Assembly: GCF_002019795.1 (NCBI RefSeq)
Contig: NZ_KV917381.1
Span: 1,795,210-1,859,209 of the forward strand
Direction: 5' to 3'
DNA length: 64,000 nucleotides
Origin: Bacillus alkalicellulosilyticus
Lineage (GTDB): Bacteria; Bacillota; Bacilli; Bacillales; Bacillaceae_F
Every line of letters starts with the position of its first letter. The first letter of the stretch is position 1. Positions 1 to 8,024 of the stretch are shown here, one piece after another. The notes under the pieces are model-generated. The model was not told where the DNA came from. It did no database searches and saw only the letters and a list, made by a program, of their open reading frames with translations. A program made the position numbers and the translations under genes.

Positions 1-1
1 A

Positions 2-145
2 AATATCGAAAGGCTACTCGTTGATGGAATGAAGCAGTACCCAATGCCAATTAAGACAATGGGACGGGACTATGACGATGACCCTGCTTTTTTTTGCGCT
101 GTTGCCACTGCGGTATATTGGGTGTTACAACGACTTGGGGAGTAG
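2..145 (+). CDS. C-terminal fragment of an unrecognised protein (5' end outside window)
   Basis: An open frame runs from the window edge to a TAG at 143-145 and encodes about 47 residues ending in YWVLQRLGE. The stretch has a normal amino-acid composition (an acidic RDYDDDP run followed by a hydrophobic helix), which suggests the tail of a real protein. I do not recognise the family. It overlaps the 3' half of the antisense mciZ gene, so the two may converge and overlap, or the mciZ frame may run on by chance into this gene. Confidence 0.45.
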   Translation, partial: NIERLLVDGMKQYPMPIKTMGRDYDDDPAFFCAVATAVYWVLQRLGE

Positions 146-266
146 GTTCAGCATTTCTCATTTCCGCTATCGTATCATATGTTTTTGCGTATTCTTTTAG
201 TTTCGCTTTTATTTCCCATGCTTTTCCGACTAACGTAATCCCATTACTTGTTACATATACTTTCAT
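51..266 (-). CDS. mciZ: MciZ-like inhibitor of FtsZ (mother-cell peptide), C-terminally extended
   Basis: The 71-residue product begins MKVYVTSNGITLVGKAWEIK and continues AKLKEYAKTYDTI. This matches B. subtilis MciZ (about 40 residues, with the core LVGKAWEIRAKLKEYG), a peptide made in the mother cell that binds FtsZ and blocks Z-ring assembly during sporulation. Its position beside nudF also agrees with B. subtilis. The start at 264-266 has a GGAGGT ribosome site seven bases upstream. The frame continues about 30 residues beyond the usual MciZ end with a basic, Pro/Gln-rich tail (QWQQRKKKQGHRH). A CATAAAGT sequence upstream resembles a sigma-E -10 element, but I see no good -35 partner. The core match is strong; whether the long tail is genuine is uncertain. 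Confidence 0.8.
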   Translation of the reverse strand: MKVYVTSNGITLVGKAWEIKAKLKEYAKTYDTIAEMRNAEPTPQVVVTPNIPQWQQRKKKQGHRHSPVPLS

Positions 267-341
267 AAATACTACCTCCGCACTTTCAATGATATGGTAG
301 ACTTTATGAAGAAGAGTTTTTATTTAGAACTAGGAGGCGTT

Positions 342-881
342 ATGATGCATAAACATTTACTAGAAAAAACGATCAACACAACGACGATTTATGAGGGACG
401 AATCATAGACTTAGTCATTGATGATGTTGAGCTTCCCGACGGAAAAATGAGTAAACGTGAATTAATTAAACACCCTGGTGCGGTTGCGGTTATACCTGTT
501 ACCAAAGAAGGTAAGCTTGTGATGATTAGACAATATCGAAAAGCGCTTGATAAAGTCATCGTTGAAATCCCAGCCGGAAAACTAGAGCCTGGAGAAGAAC
601 CTCTTCCTTGTGCAAAACGAGAGCTAGAAGAAGAAACAGGGTATCAATCTGAAATGCTAGAGTATGTCACTTCATTTTATACATCGCCAGGTTTTGCGGA
701 TGAAATCATTCATCTTTATTTTACAGACCAATTAACAGAGGGAAATTTAAATCTGGATGATGATGAATTTGTTGAGTTAGTTGAGGTCACATTAGAAGAA
801 GCACAAAAAATGATTACTACAAGGGAAATTTACGATGCGAAAACGGCATTTGCTGTACAGTATCTCCAACTTAGAAAATAG
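342..881 (+). CDS. nudF: ADP-ribose pyrophosphatase, Nudix family
   Basis: This Nudix hydrolase cleaves ADP-ribose to AMP and ribose 5-phosphate in the cytoplasm, clearing a reactive metabolite. The 179-residue product carries a complete Nudix box at about residues 79-101: G, five residues, E, seven residues, then REL-x-EE-x-G-Y. The preceding IPAGK and the AVIPV-VRQYR-type strands are typical of the NudF/ADPRase subfamily, and the length matches B. subtilis NudF (about 185 residues). The frame is open from 294, but the AGGAGG site at 332-337 points to the double ATG at 342/345, so 342 is chosen. The next gene starts 13 bases after the stop, so the two are probably co-transcribed. Confidence 0.92.
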   Translation: MMHKHLLEKTINTTTIYEGRIIDLVIDDVELPDGKMSKRELIKHPGAVAVIPVTKEGKLVMIRQYRKALDKVIVEIPAGKLEPGEEPLPCAKRELEEETGYQSEMLEYVTSFYTSPGFADEIIHLYFTDQLTEGNLNLDDDEFVELVEVTLEEAQKMITTREIYDAKTAFAVQYLQLRK

Positions 882-894
882 ACGGTGAAAAAAC

Positions 895-2052
895 ATGCGA
901 CAACTGTTTGCAGATTTACATATTCATATTGGGCGAACGGCCTCTTATCGCCCTGTAAAAATAACAGCAGCCAATACGTTAACATTAAGCAATATCATCT
1001 CATATGCTTCTTCTGTTAAAGGAATCGATCTTATTGGCGTCATTGATTGTCATGTCCCAGAGGTGATTGATGAAATTGAAGCAAAGATAATCGCGCGAGA
1101 GGCGTATGAGCATGAAGAAGGAGGCATTTTCTTTCAGGAGGGAATTACTCTTTTTTTGGGATCAGAAATTGAAATCTACGATGACAATTGTAAAGGTCCC
1201 ATTCATGTGCTAGCTTTTCTACCGACGATTAAAGCGATGAAAGATTTTAGTATGTGGCTTCAAGAGCGGTTAAAAAATGTCACATTGAGTTCTCAACGGA
1301 TATACGAAAATGGCAAAGTGTTTCAGGAAAAAGTAAAAGACTTAGGCGGGTTGTTTATTCCGGCTCATGTTTTTACTCCATTTAAAAGCTTATATGGAAA
1401 AGGGGTTACTCAAAGTGTTTCTGAGGTGTTTAACCCCGATCTTATCGATGCGATTGAACTGGGCTTAAGTTCGGACACGACAATGGCAGAACAAATTGAT
1501 GAATTAGTGAAGTATCCTTTTTTAACAAACTCGGATGCGCATTCGCTTGAGAAAATCGCTAGAGAATATCAAATGATAGAGGTACAAGAACCAACGTTTT
1601 CTGAATTGAAAAAGGCGTTAAAAGGAATCGACGGAAGAAAAATCATCTCTAATTTTGGGTTAAATCCAAAGCTTGGTAAATATTACTTCACTAGTTGTGA
1701 AAAATGTTATGAACCAAAAAAAGATGGGGATTCATGTCTAGGATGTGGTCATAAAAAATTTACTAAAGGTGTGTATCAGCGGTTGCTGGAATTACGTGGA
1801 GAAGCTACTAGACCGAAAAGGCCACCGTACATCCATCAAATCCCTCTCGAATTCATACCTAAGCTTGGTCCTAAAACACTTGAAAAATTAAGAGACCATT
1901 TTGGAACAGATATGGCGATTATACATGAGGCCACCGAAGAACAGCTACAAACAGTGGTTACCCCATCACTGGCGGAATACATTATTAAAGCAAGAACAGG
2001 ACAGTTACATTTTCAAGTTGGTGGAGCGGGTAAATATGGAAAAGTAACATAG
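895..2052 (+). CDS. Endonuclease Q-like PHP-domain DNA repair nuclease (TIGR00375 family)
   Basis: The 385-residue protein begins with a PHP metal-site motif, D7-x-H9-x-H11. Further His/Asp/Glu segments follow (IDCHVPE, SEIEIY, FIPAHVF, NSDAHS) that fit a trinuclear PHP active site. A four-cysteine zinc finger follows (C268-x2-C271 ... C281-x2-C284), then a C-terminal helix-hairpin-helix-like region (IPKLGPKTLEKLRDHFG). This architecture is that of endonuclease Q, which nicks 5' of deaminated bases (uracil, hypoxanthine) and abasic sites and is known from archaea and some Bacillus. The gene follows nudF after 13 bases and ends in a terminator that overlaps its stop codon. Family assignment is firm; activity on a particular lesion is inferred from the family. 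Confidence 0.85.
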   Translation: MRQLFADLHIHIGRTASYRPVKITAANTLTLSNIISYASSVKGIDLIGVIDCHVPEVIDEIEAKIIAREAYEHEEGGIFFQEGITLFLGSEIEIYDDNCKGPIHVLAFLPTIKAMKDFSMWLQERLKNVTLSSQRIYENGKVFQEKVKDLGGLFIPAHVFTPFKSLYGKGVTQSVSEVFNPDLIDAIELGLSSDTTMAEQIDELVKYPFLTNSDAHSLEKIAREYQMIEVQEPTFSELKKALKGIDGRKIISNFGLNPKLGKYYFTSCEKCYEPKKDGDSCLGCGHKKFTKGVYQRLLELRGEATRPKRPPYIHQIPLEFIPKLGPKTLEKLRDHFGTDMAIIHEATEEQLQTVVTPSLAEYIIKARTGQLHFQVGGAGKYGKVT

Positions 2053-2100
2053 AGGAAAGGACAAAAGGTTGTTTGTTACCTTTTGCTCTTTCCTCTTACT
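2052..2100 (+). terminator. Hairpin terminator, member of the ACAAAAGGT repeat family
   Basis: Arms of about 18 bases (2052-2069 and 2078-2095) pair except for two internal bases and are followed by a T-rich stretch. The left arm begins in the TAG stop of the preceding gene. The core ACAAAAGGT / ACCTTTTG recurs in other terminators of this window. Confidence 0.8.
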
Positions 2101-2245
2101 ATTTTTGGAAAAATAATTCCAGAGAGAAGGAATTGCGAAGTTTTTTATTGAATTAATCTAAATAAAGGAGGATTTTCTAGTAATTACTAGTAAGTAATCA
2201 CGTATTTTATATTAGTGTTCATTATGAACAGGGGAGGAACTTTTT

Positions 2246-2815
2246 TTGAAAAAGAATACATTAGCTCTAGTTATTGTTACTCTTATCATTATTCTTTCTA
2301 TTGGCAGTTTTTATTTCCCACTATCTTCAAAGGCGTTAGAAGATAAGATCTACCTTCAAAAAGGATATGACCTAAGTGTTGTGAATGATAGCGTTCCGGT
2401 TGACTTTCAGTTTGAAGAAAGTTGGTTAGCGCTTGAACCTGGTGAGGAGAAAATGATAAATAAAGTTTTAGTAGAAGAAGAGAGTTCTACTGTGATTTTG
2501 AATAGAATTATCCGTTCAGATGATGGGCGATTGATAAGTATTGAATTAAATAGTGAACATAGCTTTAAGAATAATCGAAAAGGTCGTTTCCTAAGTAGTT
2601 TACAAATTAGCGGTCAATCTTTTTTGAAAAACAATAAATGGTCTATTTATAGTAATCAAAAAGAGGTAATAAAAGAGGCGGGAATCATTAATGGAACAGG
2701 AGGTGGACCTGCTGAATTGAATCTTGTTAACTTAGATTATCAAAAGGTTAGTAATGTAGAGAAACCATTTATAATTTCGTTTGAATACATGTTGTATGAA
2801 TATGAAAAAAAATAA
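2246..2815 (+). CDS. Hypothetical exported or membrane-anchored protein
   Basis: The 189-residue product starts at a TTG (2246-2248) behind a GGGGAGGAAC ribosome site. It opens with Lys-Lys and a hydrophobic segment (residues about 6-27), ending in ALEDK, that reads as a signal peptide or N-terminal anchor. There is no lipobox cysteine. The remainder is soluble, beta-rich and charged, with a glycine run (NGTGGGP) near residue 150. I do not recognise a family or catalytic motif. Terminators lie on both sides (2052-2100 and 2884-2918), so it is probably transcribed alone. Confidence 0.7.
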   Translation: MKKNTLALVIVTLIIILSIGSFYFPLSSKALEDKIYLQKGYDLSVVNDSVPVDFQFEESWLALEPGEEKMINKVLVEEESSTVILNRIIRSDDGRLISIELNSEHSFKNNRKGRFLSSLQISGQSFLKNNKWSIYSNQKEVIKEAGIINGTGGGPAELNLVNLDYQKVSNVEKPFIISFEYMLYEYEKK

Positions 2816-2883
2816 GTTCATTCATTGGTGTTATGCAAAAACCTCTACAATTTAACTGCATGTTTTTGGTGAGAATAGAGAGC

Positions 2884-2918
2884 AAAGGGAGCGTATACGA
2901 GTGCGCTCCCTTTTGTGA
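2884..2918 (+). terminator. Rho-independent terminator
   Basis: AAAGGGAGCG and CGCTCCCTTT form a perfect 10-bp stem around a 10-base loop, with a short T run. It lies after the hypothetical gene and before the spoIIM promoter. Confidence 0.8.
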
Positions 2919-2969
2919 TGAGACAAATTTCTTATTCTAGTATTTTTATTAAAATCTATTATTTTTCTG

Positions 2970-2998
2970 TCATAGGATCATTTGTTACCTCATAGATT
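2970..2998 (+). promoter_or_regulatory. Candidate sigma-E promoter of spoIIM
   Basis: The -10-like CATAGATT (2991-2998) fits the sigma-E consensus CATANANT. A -35-like TCATAGG (2970-2976) matches five of seven positions of KMATATT, with a 14-base spacer. B. subtilis spoIIM is transcribed by sigma-E. The ATG lies 32 bases downstream. Confidence 0.5.
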
Positions 2999-3030
2999 GG
3001 AGTATCAGCAGTTGGGAGGGTAATCCGATC

Positions 3031-3672
3031 ATGAAAACAAATAAACTAGGACAGGCCATTTATTATCACCTTGAAGAAAATCGTTCAATCTATTTCTTTA
3101 CGATCGTGTTATTTTTGGTAGGAATTGTGTTTGGTGCGATTGTCGTTAATAGTTTGAGCCTTACGCAGAAGAACGATTTATATATGTATTTGAACCAATT
3201 CTTTGGACAAGTTGCTAATGGTGAGTTTGCTCAAGCATCAACCATGTTTACACACACCTTTGCACATTATGCCAAATATTTTGGCTTAATGTGGATATTA
3301 GGTTTATCGATTATCGGCCTGCCAGTGATTTTGATTTTATTATTCCTTAAAGGAGTCGTTGTAGGCTTTACAGTTGGATTTTTAGTTAACCAAATGGGAA
3401 TGTCGGGTTTTTTACTGGCCTTTGTTGCTGTAATGCCACAAAATATTATTTTAGTACCGGCTTTTATTATTGTTTCGGTAGCATCGATTTCATTTTCTTT
3501 AAAAATGATCCGTAATCAATTTGTAAAACGAAGCAATCAACCGATTTTTCCACAGTTTCTTCGATATTCACTGCTTATCTTATGTGTGGGGGCTTTATTA
3601 GCGATTGCATCTGTCATAGAAGCGTATGTGTCACCTGCTGTAATGCGAGTTGTTATATCAACTTTTGTTTAA
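3031..3672 (+). CDS. spoIIM: Stage II sporulation protein M
   Basis: SpoIIM is the membrane scaffold of the SpoIID-SpoIIM-SpoIIP peptidoglycan-degrading machine that drives engulfment of the forespore. The 213-residue product has the usual length and several transmembrane segments (about residues 20-45, 85-110, 110-130, 130-160 and 178-205) separated by short loops. The start has a GGGAGGG ribosome site. It lies just upstream of fur, as in related Bacilli. A sigma-E-like promoter precedes it, consistent with mother-cell expression. The stop codon abuts the duplicated palindrome that precedes fur. Confidence 0.93.
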   Translation: MKTNKLGQAIYYHLEENRSIYFFTIVLFLVGIVFGAIVVNSLSLTQKNDLYMYLNQFFGQVANGEFAQASTMFTHTFAHYAKYFGLMWILGLSIIGLPVILILLFLKGVVVGFTVGFLVNQMGMSGFLLAFVAVMPQNIILVPAFIIVSVASISFSLKMIRNQFVKRSNQPIFPQFLRYSLLILCVGALLAIASVIEAYVSPAVMRVVISTFV

Positions 3673-3702
3673 TAATAATTATTATTTAATAATTATTATT
3701 TA
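3673..3702 (+). promoter_or_regulatory. Tandem Fur/PerR-like operator upstream of fur
   Basis: A 14-base AT palindrome unit (AATAATTATTATTT) is repeated head to tail at 3674-3687 and 3688-3701. Each copy, read as TAATAATTATTATTT, matches 11 of 14 fixed positions of the PerR box TTATAATNATTATAA. It lies just upstream of the -35 box of fur. B. subtilis fur is PerR-controlled, so an operator role is plausible. The same sequence could also help end spoIIM transcription. Confidence 0.55.
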
Positions 3703-3715
3703 TTTTTAATATCCT

Positions 3716-3744
3716 TTGACACCCTTATTTAAAATGATTATAAT
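3716..3744 (+). promoter_or_regulatory. Sigma-A promoter of fur
   Basis: A perfect TTGACA (3716-3721) and a perfect TATAAT (3739-3744) are separated by 17 bases. They lie 36 bases before the fur start and immediately downstream of the tandem operator-like palindromes. Confidence 0.88.
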
Positions 3745-3779
3745 AAATGCAGGGAATAGTTGAGGGAGGCGCATTATCC

Positions 3780-4241
3780 ATGGAAAATCGAATTGAGCGC
3801 ATCAAAAAACAATTGCACTCACAAAGCTACAAGCTTACCCCGCAACGAGAAGCGACGGTTCGAGTCCTTTTAGAGCATGAAGAAGACCATCTTAGTGCCG
3901 AGGACGTCTACCTCCTTGTCAAAGAGAAAGCACCAGAAATAGGGTTAGCCACAGTTTATCGTACATTAGAATTATTAACCGAATTAAAAGTAGTAGATAA
4001 AATAAATTTCGGCGATGGTGTTGCGCGTTATGACCTTCGACAAGAAGGAGCAGAGCATTTTCATCATCATTTAGTTTGTGTAGAATGTGGAGCCGTGGAT
4101 GAAATCCAAGAAGACTTGCTTGGGGATGTAGAGAAAATCGTGGAAAGTGATTGGAACTTTAAGATTAAGGACCATAGACTCACATTTCATGGGATTTGTC
4201 ATCGATGTCATCCAACTGAAGAAGAGGAAAAAGAAGAGTAA
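3780..4241 (+). CDS. fur: Ferric uptake regulator Fur
   Basis: This iron-sensing repressor has 153 residues, close to B. subtilis Fur (149). The N-terminal winged helix contains the conserved LTPQREAT and GLATVYRTLELL segments. The dimerisation domain has the HFHHHLVC metal-site cluster and two structural-zinc cysteine pairs, C100-x2-C103 and C140-x2-C143. An acidic tail (TEEEEKEE) ends the protein. The ATG at 3780 is chosen because GAGGGAGG lies eight bases upstream; a longer frame from 3747 would place that ribosome site inside the gene. Its upstream operators suggest autoregulation or PerR control. PerR or Zur identity is less likely, given the position beside xerD/yqzK as in B. subtilis fur. 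Confidence 0.93.
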   Translation: MENRIERIKKQLHSQSYKLTPQREATVRVLLEHEEDHLSAEDVYLLVKEKAPEIGLATVYRTLELLTELKVVDKINFGDGVARYDLRQEGAEHFHHHLVCVECGAVDEIQEDLLGDVEKIVESDWNFKIKDHRLTFHGICHRCHPTEEEEKEE

Positions 4242-4248
4242 GAGAAAA

Positions 4249-4270
4249 GGTGTCCAATGGACGCTTTTTT
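4249..4270 (+). terminator. Rho-independent terminator of fur
   Basis: A short stem (GTGTCC/GGACGC with one G-T pair) around an AAT loop is followed by six T's, eight bases after the fur stop. Confidence 0.7.
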
Positions 4271-4482
4271 GCGTTATAGGGGATTTTATTTGTAAGTAAA
4301 CGAAGAAGAGTAACGGCTTTGCCCATCGCAAAATAAAAAGCTGGCCGTGCCGTCTTTGATATATATAGGAAGATTTAGGGTGAATTCAAGAAAAATGATA
4401 GGATTTTAGGTATAAACTAGACCAATTTTGGCATACCTTGTACTAAAGGATACTGGACGGAACATTTGTGGAGGTATGTGAG

Positions 4483-4716
4483 ATGAAATCGTGGCTAGCG
4501 CTAGTAGGAAACACTATTAAAGTATTTGTCATATTTATGGGATGCACTCTTATATTTTATTATGGTATTCTATGGGTAAGCAAAGAATACGAGAGCTATC
4601 ACCGATATGATGAACCAAAAGGGCGTGCAATTAAAGTGATTCAAATGGAAGAACGTGAATCTAGTTATCCTGAATGGGTGGAACGCCTTATGTTTTTCTA
4701 TCATTTTGGTGAATAG
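4483..4716 (+). CDS. yqzK: YqzK family small membrane protein (DUF4227)
   Basis: The 77-residue protein has one N-terminal transmembrane helix (about residues 5-32) followed by a charged tail of about 45 residues (YESYHRYDEPKGRAIKV ... EWVERLMFFYHFGE). This is the pattern of the uncharacterised YqzK/DUF4227 family found between fur and xerD in Bacilli. The ATG at 4483 is preferred over the GTG at 4468 because TGGAGG at 4469-4474 sits eight bases upstream of it. The function is unknown. xerD starts 18 bases after the stop, so the genes are probably co-transcribed. Confidence 0.85.
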   Translation: MKSWLALVGNTIKVFVIFMGCTLIFYYGILWVSKEYESYHRYDEPKGRAIKVIQMEERESSYPEWVERLMFFYHFGE

Positions 4717-4734
4717 CAACAGGGAGCGATTGAC

Positions 4735-5625
4735 ATGCAAGAGCTTGTCGCTGATTTTATCCATTATGTAGTAGTGGAGCGGGGTCTGGCAGATAATACG
4801 ATTCAGTCTTATCGAAGAGACCTACAACAATATACGAAATACCAAAAAGAAGTAGAGGTTAACTCTCATATAGACGAGATTGACAGAACATGTATTTTGA
4901 ACTACTTATATTTTTTGAAAGACCAAGGAAAAGCAGACACAACAATTGCTAGAAACATAGCTTCGATTCGTGCCTTTCATCAGTTTTTATTAAGGGAAAA
5001 AAAGGCGGATAAAGACCCAACAGTACATATTGAAATCCCGAAGTCGGCGAAAAGACTTCCTAAAGTTCTTTCTACTGAAGAAGTTGAAGCGTTGTTAGAA
5101 GTCCCGCATGGTACTGATCCATTCTCCATTCGTAATAAAGCGATGCTAGAGTTATTATATGCGACCGGAATGCGTGTTTCAGAGCTTTGTCAGCTAGAGT
5201 TACAAGATGTTCATATGACGATGGGATTTATTCGTTGTATTGGAAAAGGAAACAAAGAGCGAATCATCCCGCTTGGATCGTTAGCCAATCAAAGTATGAA
5301 GGTCTATCTCGAAAATGCACGACCAAGAATGTTAAAAAAACGTAGTCATCAAAAAGTATTTGTAAATCATATTGGCAATCCGTTATCACGCCAAGGGTTT
5401 TGGAAAATACTTAAAGCATTAGCGAAAAAAGCAAAAATAGAAAAAGAACTTACGCCACATACGTTAAGACATTCTTTCGCGACACATCTGTTAGAAAATG
5501 GAGCGGACCTACGTGCTGTTCAAGAAATGCTTGGACATGCTGATATATCGACAACACAAATTTATACACATGTGACAAAAACACGTCTCAAAGACGTATA
5601 CGCCCAGTTTCATCCTAGGGCGTAA
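4735..5625 (+). CDS. xerD: Tyrosine site-specific recombinase XerD
   Basis: XerD acts with XerC/CodV at dif to resolve chromosome dimers near the division septum. The 296-residue protein has the usual length, an N-terminal SAM-like DNA-binding domain (residues about 1-90) and a C-terminal catalytic domain. The active-site set is complete: R147 (ATGMRVSEL), K171 (IGKGNKER), H242 and R245 (PHTLRHSF), H268 (LGHADIST) and the nucleophile Y277 (QIYTH). Its position after yqzK and before deoB matches B. subtilis ripX/xerD. A hairpin terminator overlaps the last codons. Confidence 0.95.
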   Translation: MQELVADFIHYVVVERGLADNTIQSYRRDLQQYTKYQKEVEVNSHIDEIDRTCILNYLYFLKDQGKADTTIARNIASIRAFHQFLLREKKADKDPTVHIEIPKSAKRLPKVLSTEEVEALLEVPHGTDPFSIRNKAMLELLYATGMRVSELCQLELQDVHMTMGFIRCIGKGNKERIIPLGSLANQSMKVYLENARPRMLKKRSHQKVFVNHIGNPLSRQGFWKILKALAKKAKIEKELTPHTLRHSFATHLLENGADLRAVQEMLGHADISTTQIYTHVTKTRLKDVYAQFHPRA

Positions 5626-5633
5626 TTTTTTTC
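5600..5633 (+). terminator. Terminator overlapping the end of xerD
   Basis: ACGCCC (5600-5605) and GGGCGT (5618-5623) form a stem followed by AA and seven T's. The left arm lies inside the last codons of xerD. Confidence 0.75.
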
Positions 5634-5714
5634 ATTATATCAGAAAGTATAGAATTATTAGTTGTTCATAGATGCCATGCTGGATGACTCAGGGATAAGA
5701 AATAGACCGCTTTG

Positions 5715-5901
5715 GAAGCCACTGAAAAAGTACAAATCAACTTTTTCAATGCCTTTGATTATGGTTGCAATGGCTCCACTCGTTGCCCGCCCGCCTGCTA
5801 CGAGAAACCCACTCGTAGCAGGCTTTAAAGAAATGCAACGGTTACGCACATTGCATCGAGGGCACTGTAAAAGTTAAAAACCGAACTTTTTCAGTGCCCT
5901 C
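5715..5901. repeat. MITE-like nested inverted-repeat element between xerD and deoB
   Basis: This fills most of the 373-bp gap between xerD and deoB, and no credible gene lies in it. Its ends are inverted copies of each other: GCCACTGAAAAAGT on the left, and the complement of GGCACTGAAAAAGT on the right. Inside are three further hairpins: CACTGAAAAAGT with its partner at about 5740-5754, a perfect 12-bp GC-rich stem (GCCTGCTACGAG, 5793-5804 with 5812-5823), and an 18-bp near-perfect hairpin at 5858-5901. Related sequences occur at 36157-36197 and 38868-38915. The termini look like those of a non-autonomous element, but no transposase or target duplication is visible. Confidence 0.6.
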
Positions 5902-5998
5902 ACCGCTATGCGGTTTTGCTTATTACAACAATTGTATATTACTTCCTGTAGGAACAGGGTATAGTAAAAGTAGACATTGAAATTGAGGAGGAATGTTT

Positions 5999-7180
5999 GT
6001 GAGTAGCTATCGATTTAAACGTGTCTTTTTAATTGTAATGGACTCTGTTGGAATTGGAGAGGCTCCAGATGCAGCCGCATTTAATGATGTGGGTGCTGAT
6101 ACATTAGGACATATTGCACAACATATGGATGGTTTACATATGCCAACAATTGCAAAGTTAGGGTTAAGCCACATTCGAGAAATAAAAGGCATTACTAAGG
6201 TGGATAACCCAATGGCTCATTTCGGTAAAATGGCAGAAGCTTCTCAGGGGAAAGATACGATGACAGGACACTGGGAGCTTATGGGCTTACATATCACAGA
6301 GCCATTCCGTACGTTCCCTGAAGGGTTTCCGCTACAGTTAATAGAAGAACTTGAGTCATTTTCAGGACGAAAAGTAATTGGTAATAAAGTAGCAAGTGGA
6401 ACGGAAATACTAGATGAGTTAGGTGGACAACACGTTGATACAGGTGCAATCATTGTATATACTTCAGCGGATTCAGTTTTACAAATAGCGGCTCATGAAG
6501 ATGTTGTACCGATAGATGAACTCTATCAAATTTGCAAAAAAGCACGGGAACTAACGTTAGACCCTCCTTACATGATTGGTCGAATTATTGCGAGGCCGTT
6601 TGTAGGAAAAGATGGAAAATGGGAGAGGACGGCGAATCGACATGACTATGCCTTAAAGCCATTTGAACGTACTGTTATGAATGAATTAAAGGACGCTCAA
6701 TTTGATTCGTTAGCCATTGGTAAAATCAGTGATATATATGATGGAGAAGGGATAACACAAGCGATTCGAACTACGTCAAATGATGATGGAATGGATAAAA
6801 TCGTAATAACAGCTGATCAGTCTTTTACCGGTTTAAGCTTTTTAAATCTCGTTGATTTTGATGCTAAGTTTGGTCATCGTCGTGACCCGCAAGGCTACGG
6901 TGAAGCGTTAGAAGCGTTTGATAGTCAACTCCCCGATTTACTTGAGAAACTAAATGACGATGATTTGTTACTTATCACGGCTGACCATGGAAATGACCCG
7001 ATTCATCCAGGAACAGATCATACCCGAGAGTATGTTCCGCTTCTTGCTTATCATAAAGGGATAACGCAAGGGAATGATTTAGGAGTGCGAACGACATTTG
7101 CAGATGTTGGAGCCACGATTGCAGATAATTTTAATGTGAAGATGCCGAAATTTGGAACTAGTTTTTTATCACAATTATAA
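5999..7180 (+). CDS. deoB: Phosphopentomutase
   Basis: DeoB (Drm) interconverts deoxyribose/ribose 1-phosphate and 5-phosphate, feeding sugars from nucleoside breakdown into central metabolism. The 393-residue protein matches the family length (394 in B. subtilis). It shows alkaline-phosphatase-superfamily metal motifs: [13 protein letters not shown] at the N-terminus, the catalytic-threonine segment [11 protein letters not shown], and late metal ligands in ITADHGND and [13 protein letters not shown] at 5999 is chosen as start because AGGAGG at about 5986-5991 is seven bases upstream; the in-frame ATG at 5993 is too close to it. It heads an operon with two purine nucleoside phosphorylases and pdp, with short gaps. 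Confidence 0.94.
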   Translation: MSSYRFKRVFLIVMDSVGIGEAPDAAAFNDVGADTLGHIAQHMDGLHMPTIAKLGLSHIREIKGITKVDNPMAHFGKMAEASQGKDTMTGHWELMGLHITEPFRTFPEGFPLQLIEELESFSGRKVIGNKVASGTEILDELGGQHVDTGAIIVYTSADSVLQIAAHEDVVPIDELYQICKKARELTLDPPYMIGRIIARPFVGKDGKWERTANRHDYALKPFERTVMNELKDAQFDSLAIGKISDIYDGEGITQAIRTTSNDDGMDKIVITADQSFTGLSFLNLVDFDAKFGHRRDPQGYGEALEAFDSQLPDLLEKLNDDDLLLITADHGNDPIHPGTDHTREYVPLLAYHKGITQGNDLGVRTTFADVGATIADNFNVKMPKFGTSFLSQL

Positions 7181-7194
7181 GGAGTGTCATATTG

Positions 7195-8010
7195 ATGGAT
7201 AGACAGCAATTAAACGAAACGGTCTCGTATATTAATGGAAAAATATCAGAAAAACCAACGATAGGTTTTATATTAGGGTCTGGTTTAGGAGTGTTAGCGG
7301 ACGAAATTGAAAATCCAACAGCTATTCCATATGAAGAAATCCCACAATTTCCAGTCTCAACGGTAGAAGGTCATGCAGGACAGTTAGTTTTTGGTCAGCT
7401 CCAAGGCAAGCCTGTTGTGGCGATGCAAGGTCGTTTTCATTACTATGAAGGCTACTCACTTGATAAAGTCACTTATCCGGTTCGTGTAATGAAGGAGTTA
7501 GGTGTAGAAATACTGATTGTCACCAATGCAGCTGGAGGAGTGAATGAATCTTTCGAAGCAGGCAACTTAATGATTATTACCGACCATATAAACCAAATGA
7601 ATACAAATCCGCTTATAGGCGCAAATGATAATTCGTTTGGTGTTCGCTTTCCAGATATGTCGAGCGCTTATTCGCTCCGCCTACGTGATAAAGCAAAGAA
7701 AGTCGCTTCTGACTTAAACATAAAAGTTCAAGAAGGGGTTTATGTAGGATTAACGGGACCAACCTATGAGACGCCAGCTGAGATTCGAATGATGAGAATT
7801 CTTGGGGGAGATGCGGTAGGAATGTCGACCGTTCCAGAAGTTATCGTCGCTCGTCATGGGGGAATTGAAGTGCTTGGCATTTCATGTATTTCAAATATGG
7901 CTGCGGGAATATTAGATCAACCTCTTTCACATGATGAAGTGATGGAAACGACTGAAAAAGTAAAAGAAGATTTTCTCTCATTAATAAAAAATGTCGTTAA
8001 AGAGATATAA
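7195..8010 (+). CDS. punA: Purine nucleoside phosphorylase, class II trimeric type (copy 1)
   Basis: The enzyme splits inosine, guanosine and deoxy forms with phosphate into free base and (deoxy)ribose 1-phosphate. The 271-residue protein has all class II landmarks: phosphate-site GSGLG (28-32) and GRFHYYEGY (79-87), [15 protein letters not shown] (188-196) and [13 protein letters not shown]. The two residues that read the 6-oxopurine base in human PNP (Glu201, Asn243) are conserved here as E192 and N234 (CISNMAAG), predicting ordinary inosine/guanosine specificity. The ATG at 7195 is preferred over the TTG at 7192 by spacing from AAGGAGTG. It lies 14 bases after deoB and 14 bases before its paralogue. 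Confidence 0.93.
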   Translation: MDRQQLNETVSYINGKISEKPTIGFILGSGLGVLADEIENPTAIPYEEIPQFPVSTVEGHAGQLVFGQLQGKPVVAMQGRFHYYEGYSLDKVTYPVRVMKELGVEILIVTNAAGGVNESFEAGNLMIITDHINQMNTNPLIGANDNSFGVRFPDMSSAYSLRLRDKAKKVASDLNIKVQEGVYVGLTGPTYETPAEIRMMRILGGDAVGMSTVPEVIVARHGGIEVLGISCISNMAAGILDQPLSHDEVMETTEKVKEDFLSLIKNVVKEI

Positions 8011-8024
8011 GGGAGTGCGATAAT

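Noticed and set aside
5662-5877. 71-codon frame between xerD and deoB
   Set aside because: It lies inside the inverted-repeat element and is matched by a similar frame on the other strand; both follow from the repeat structure.
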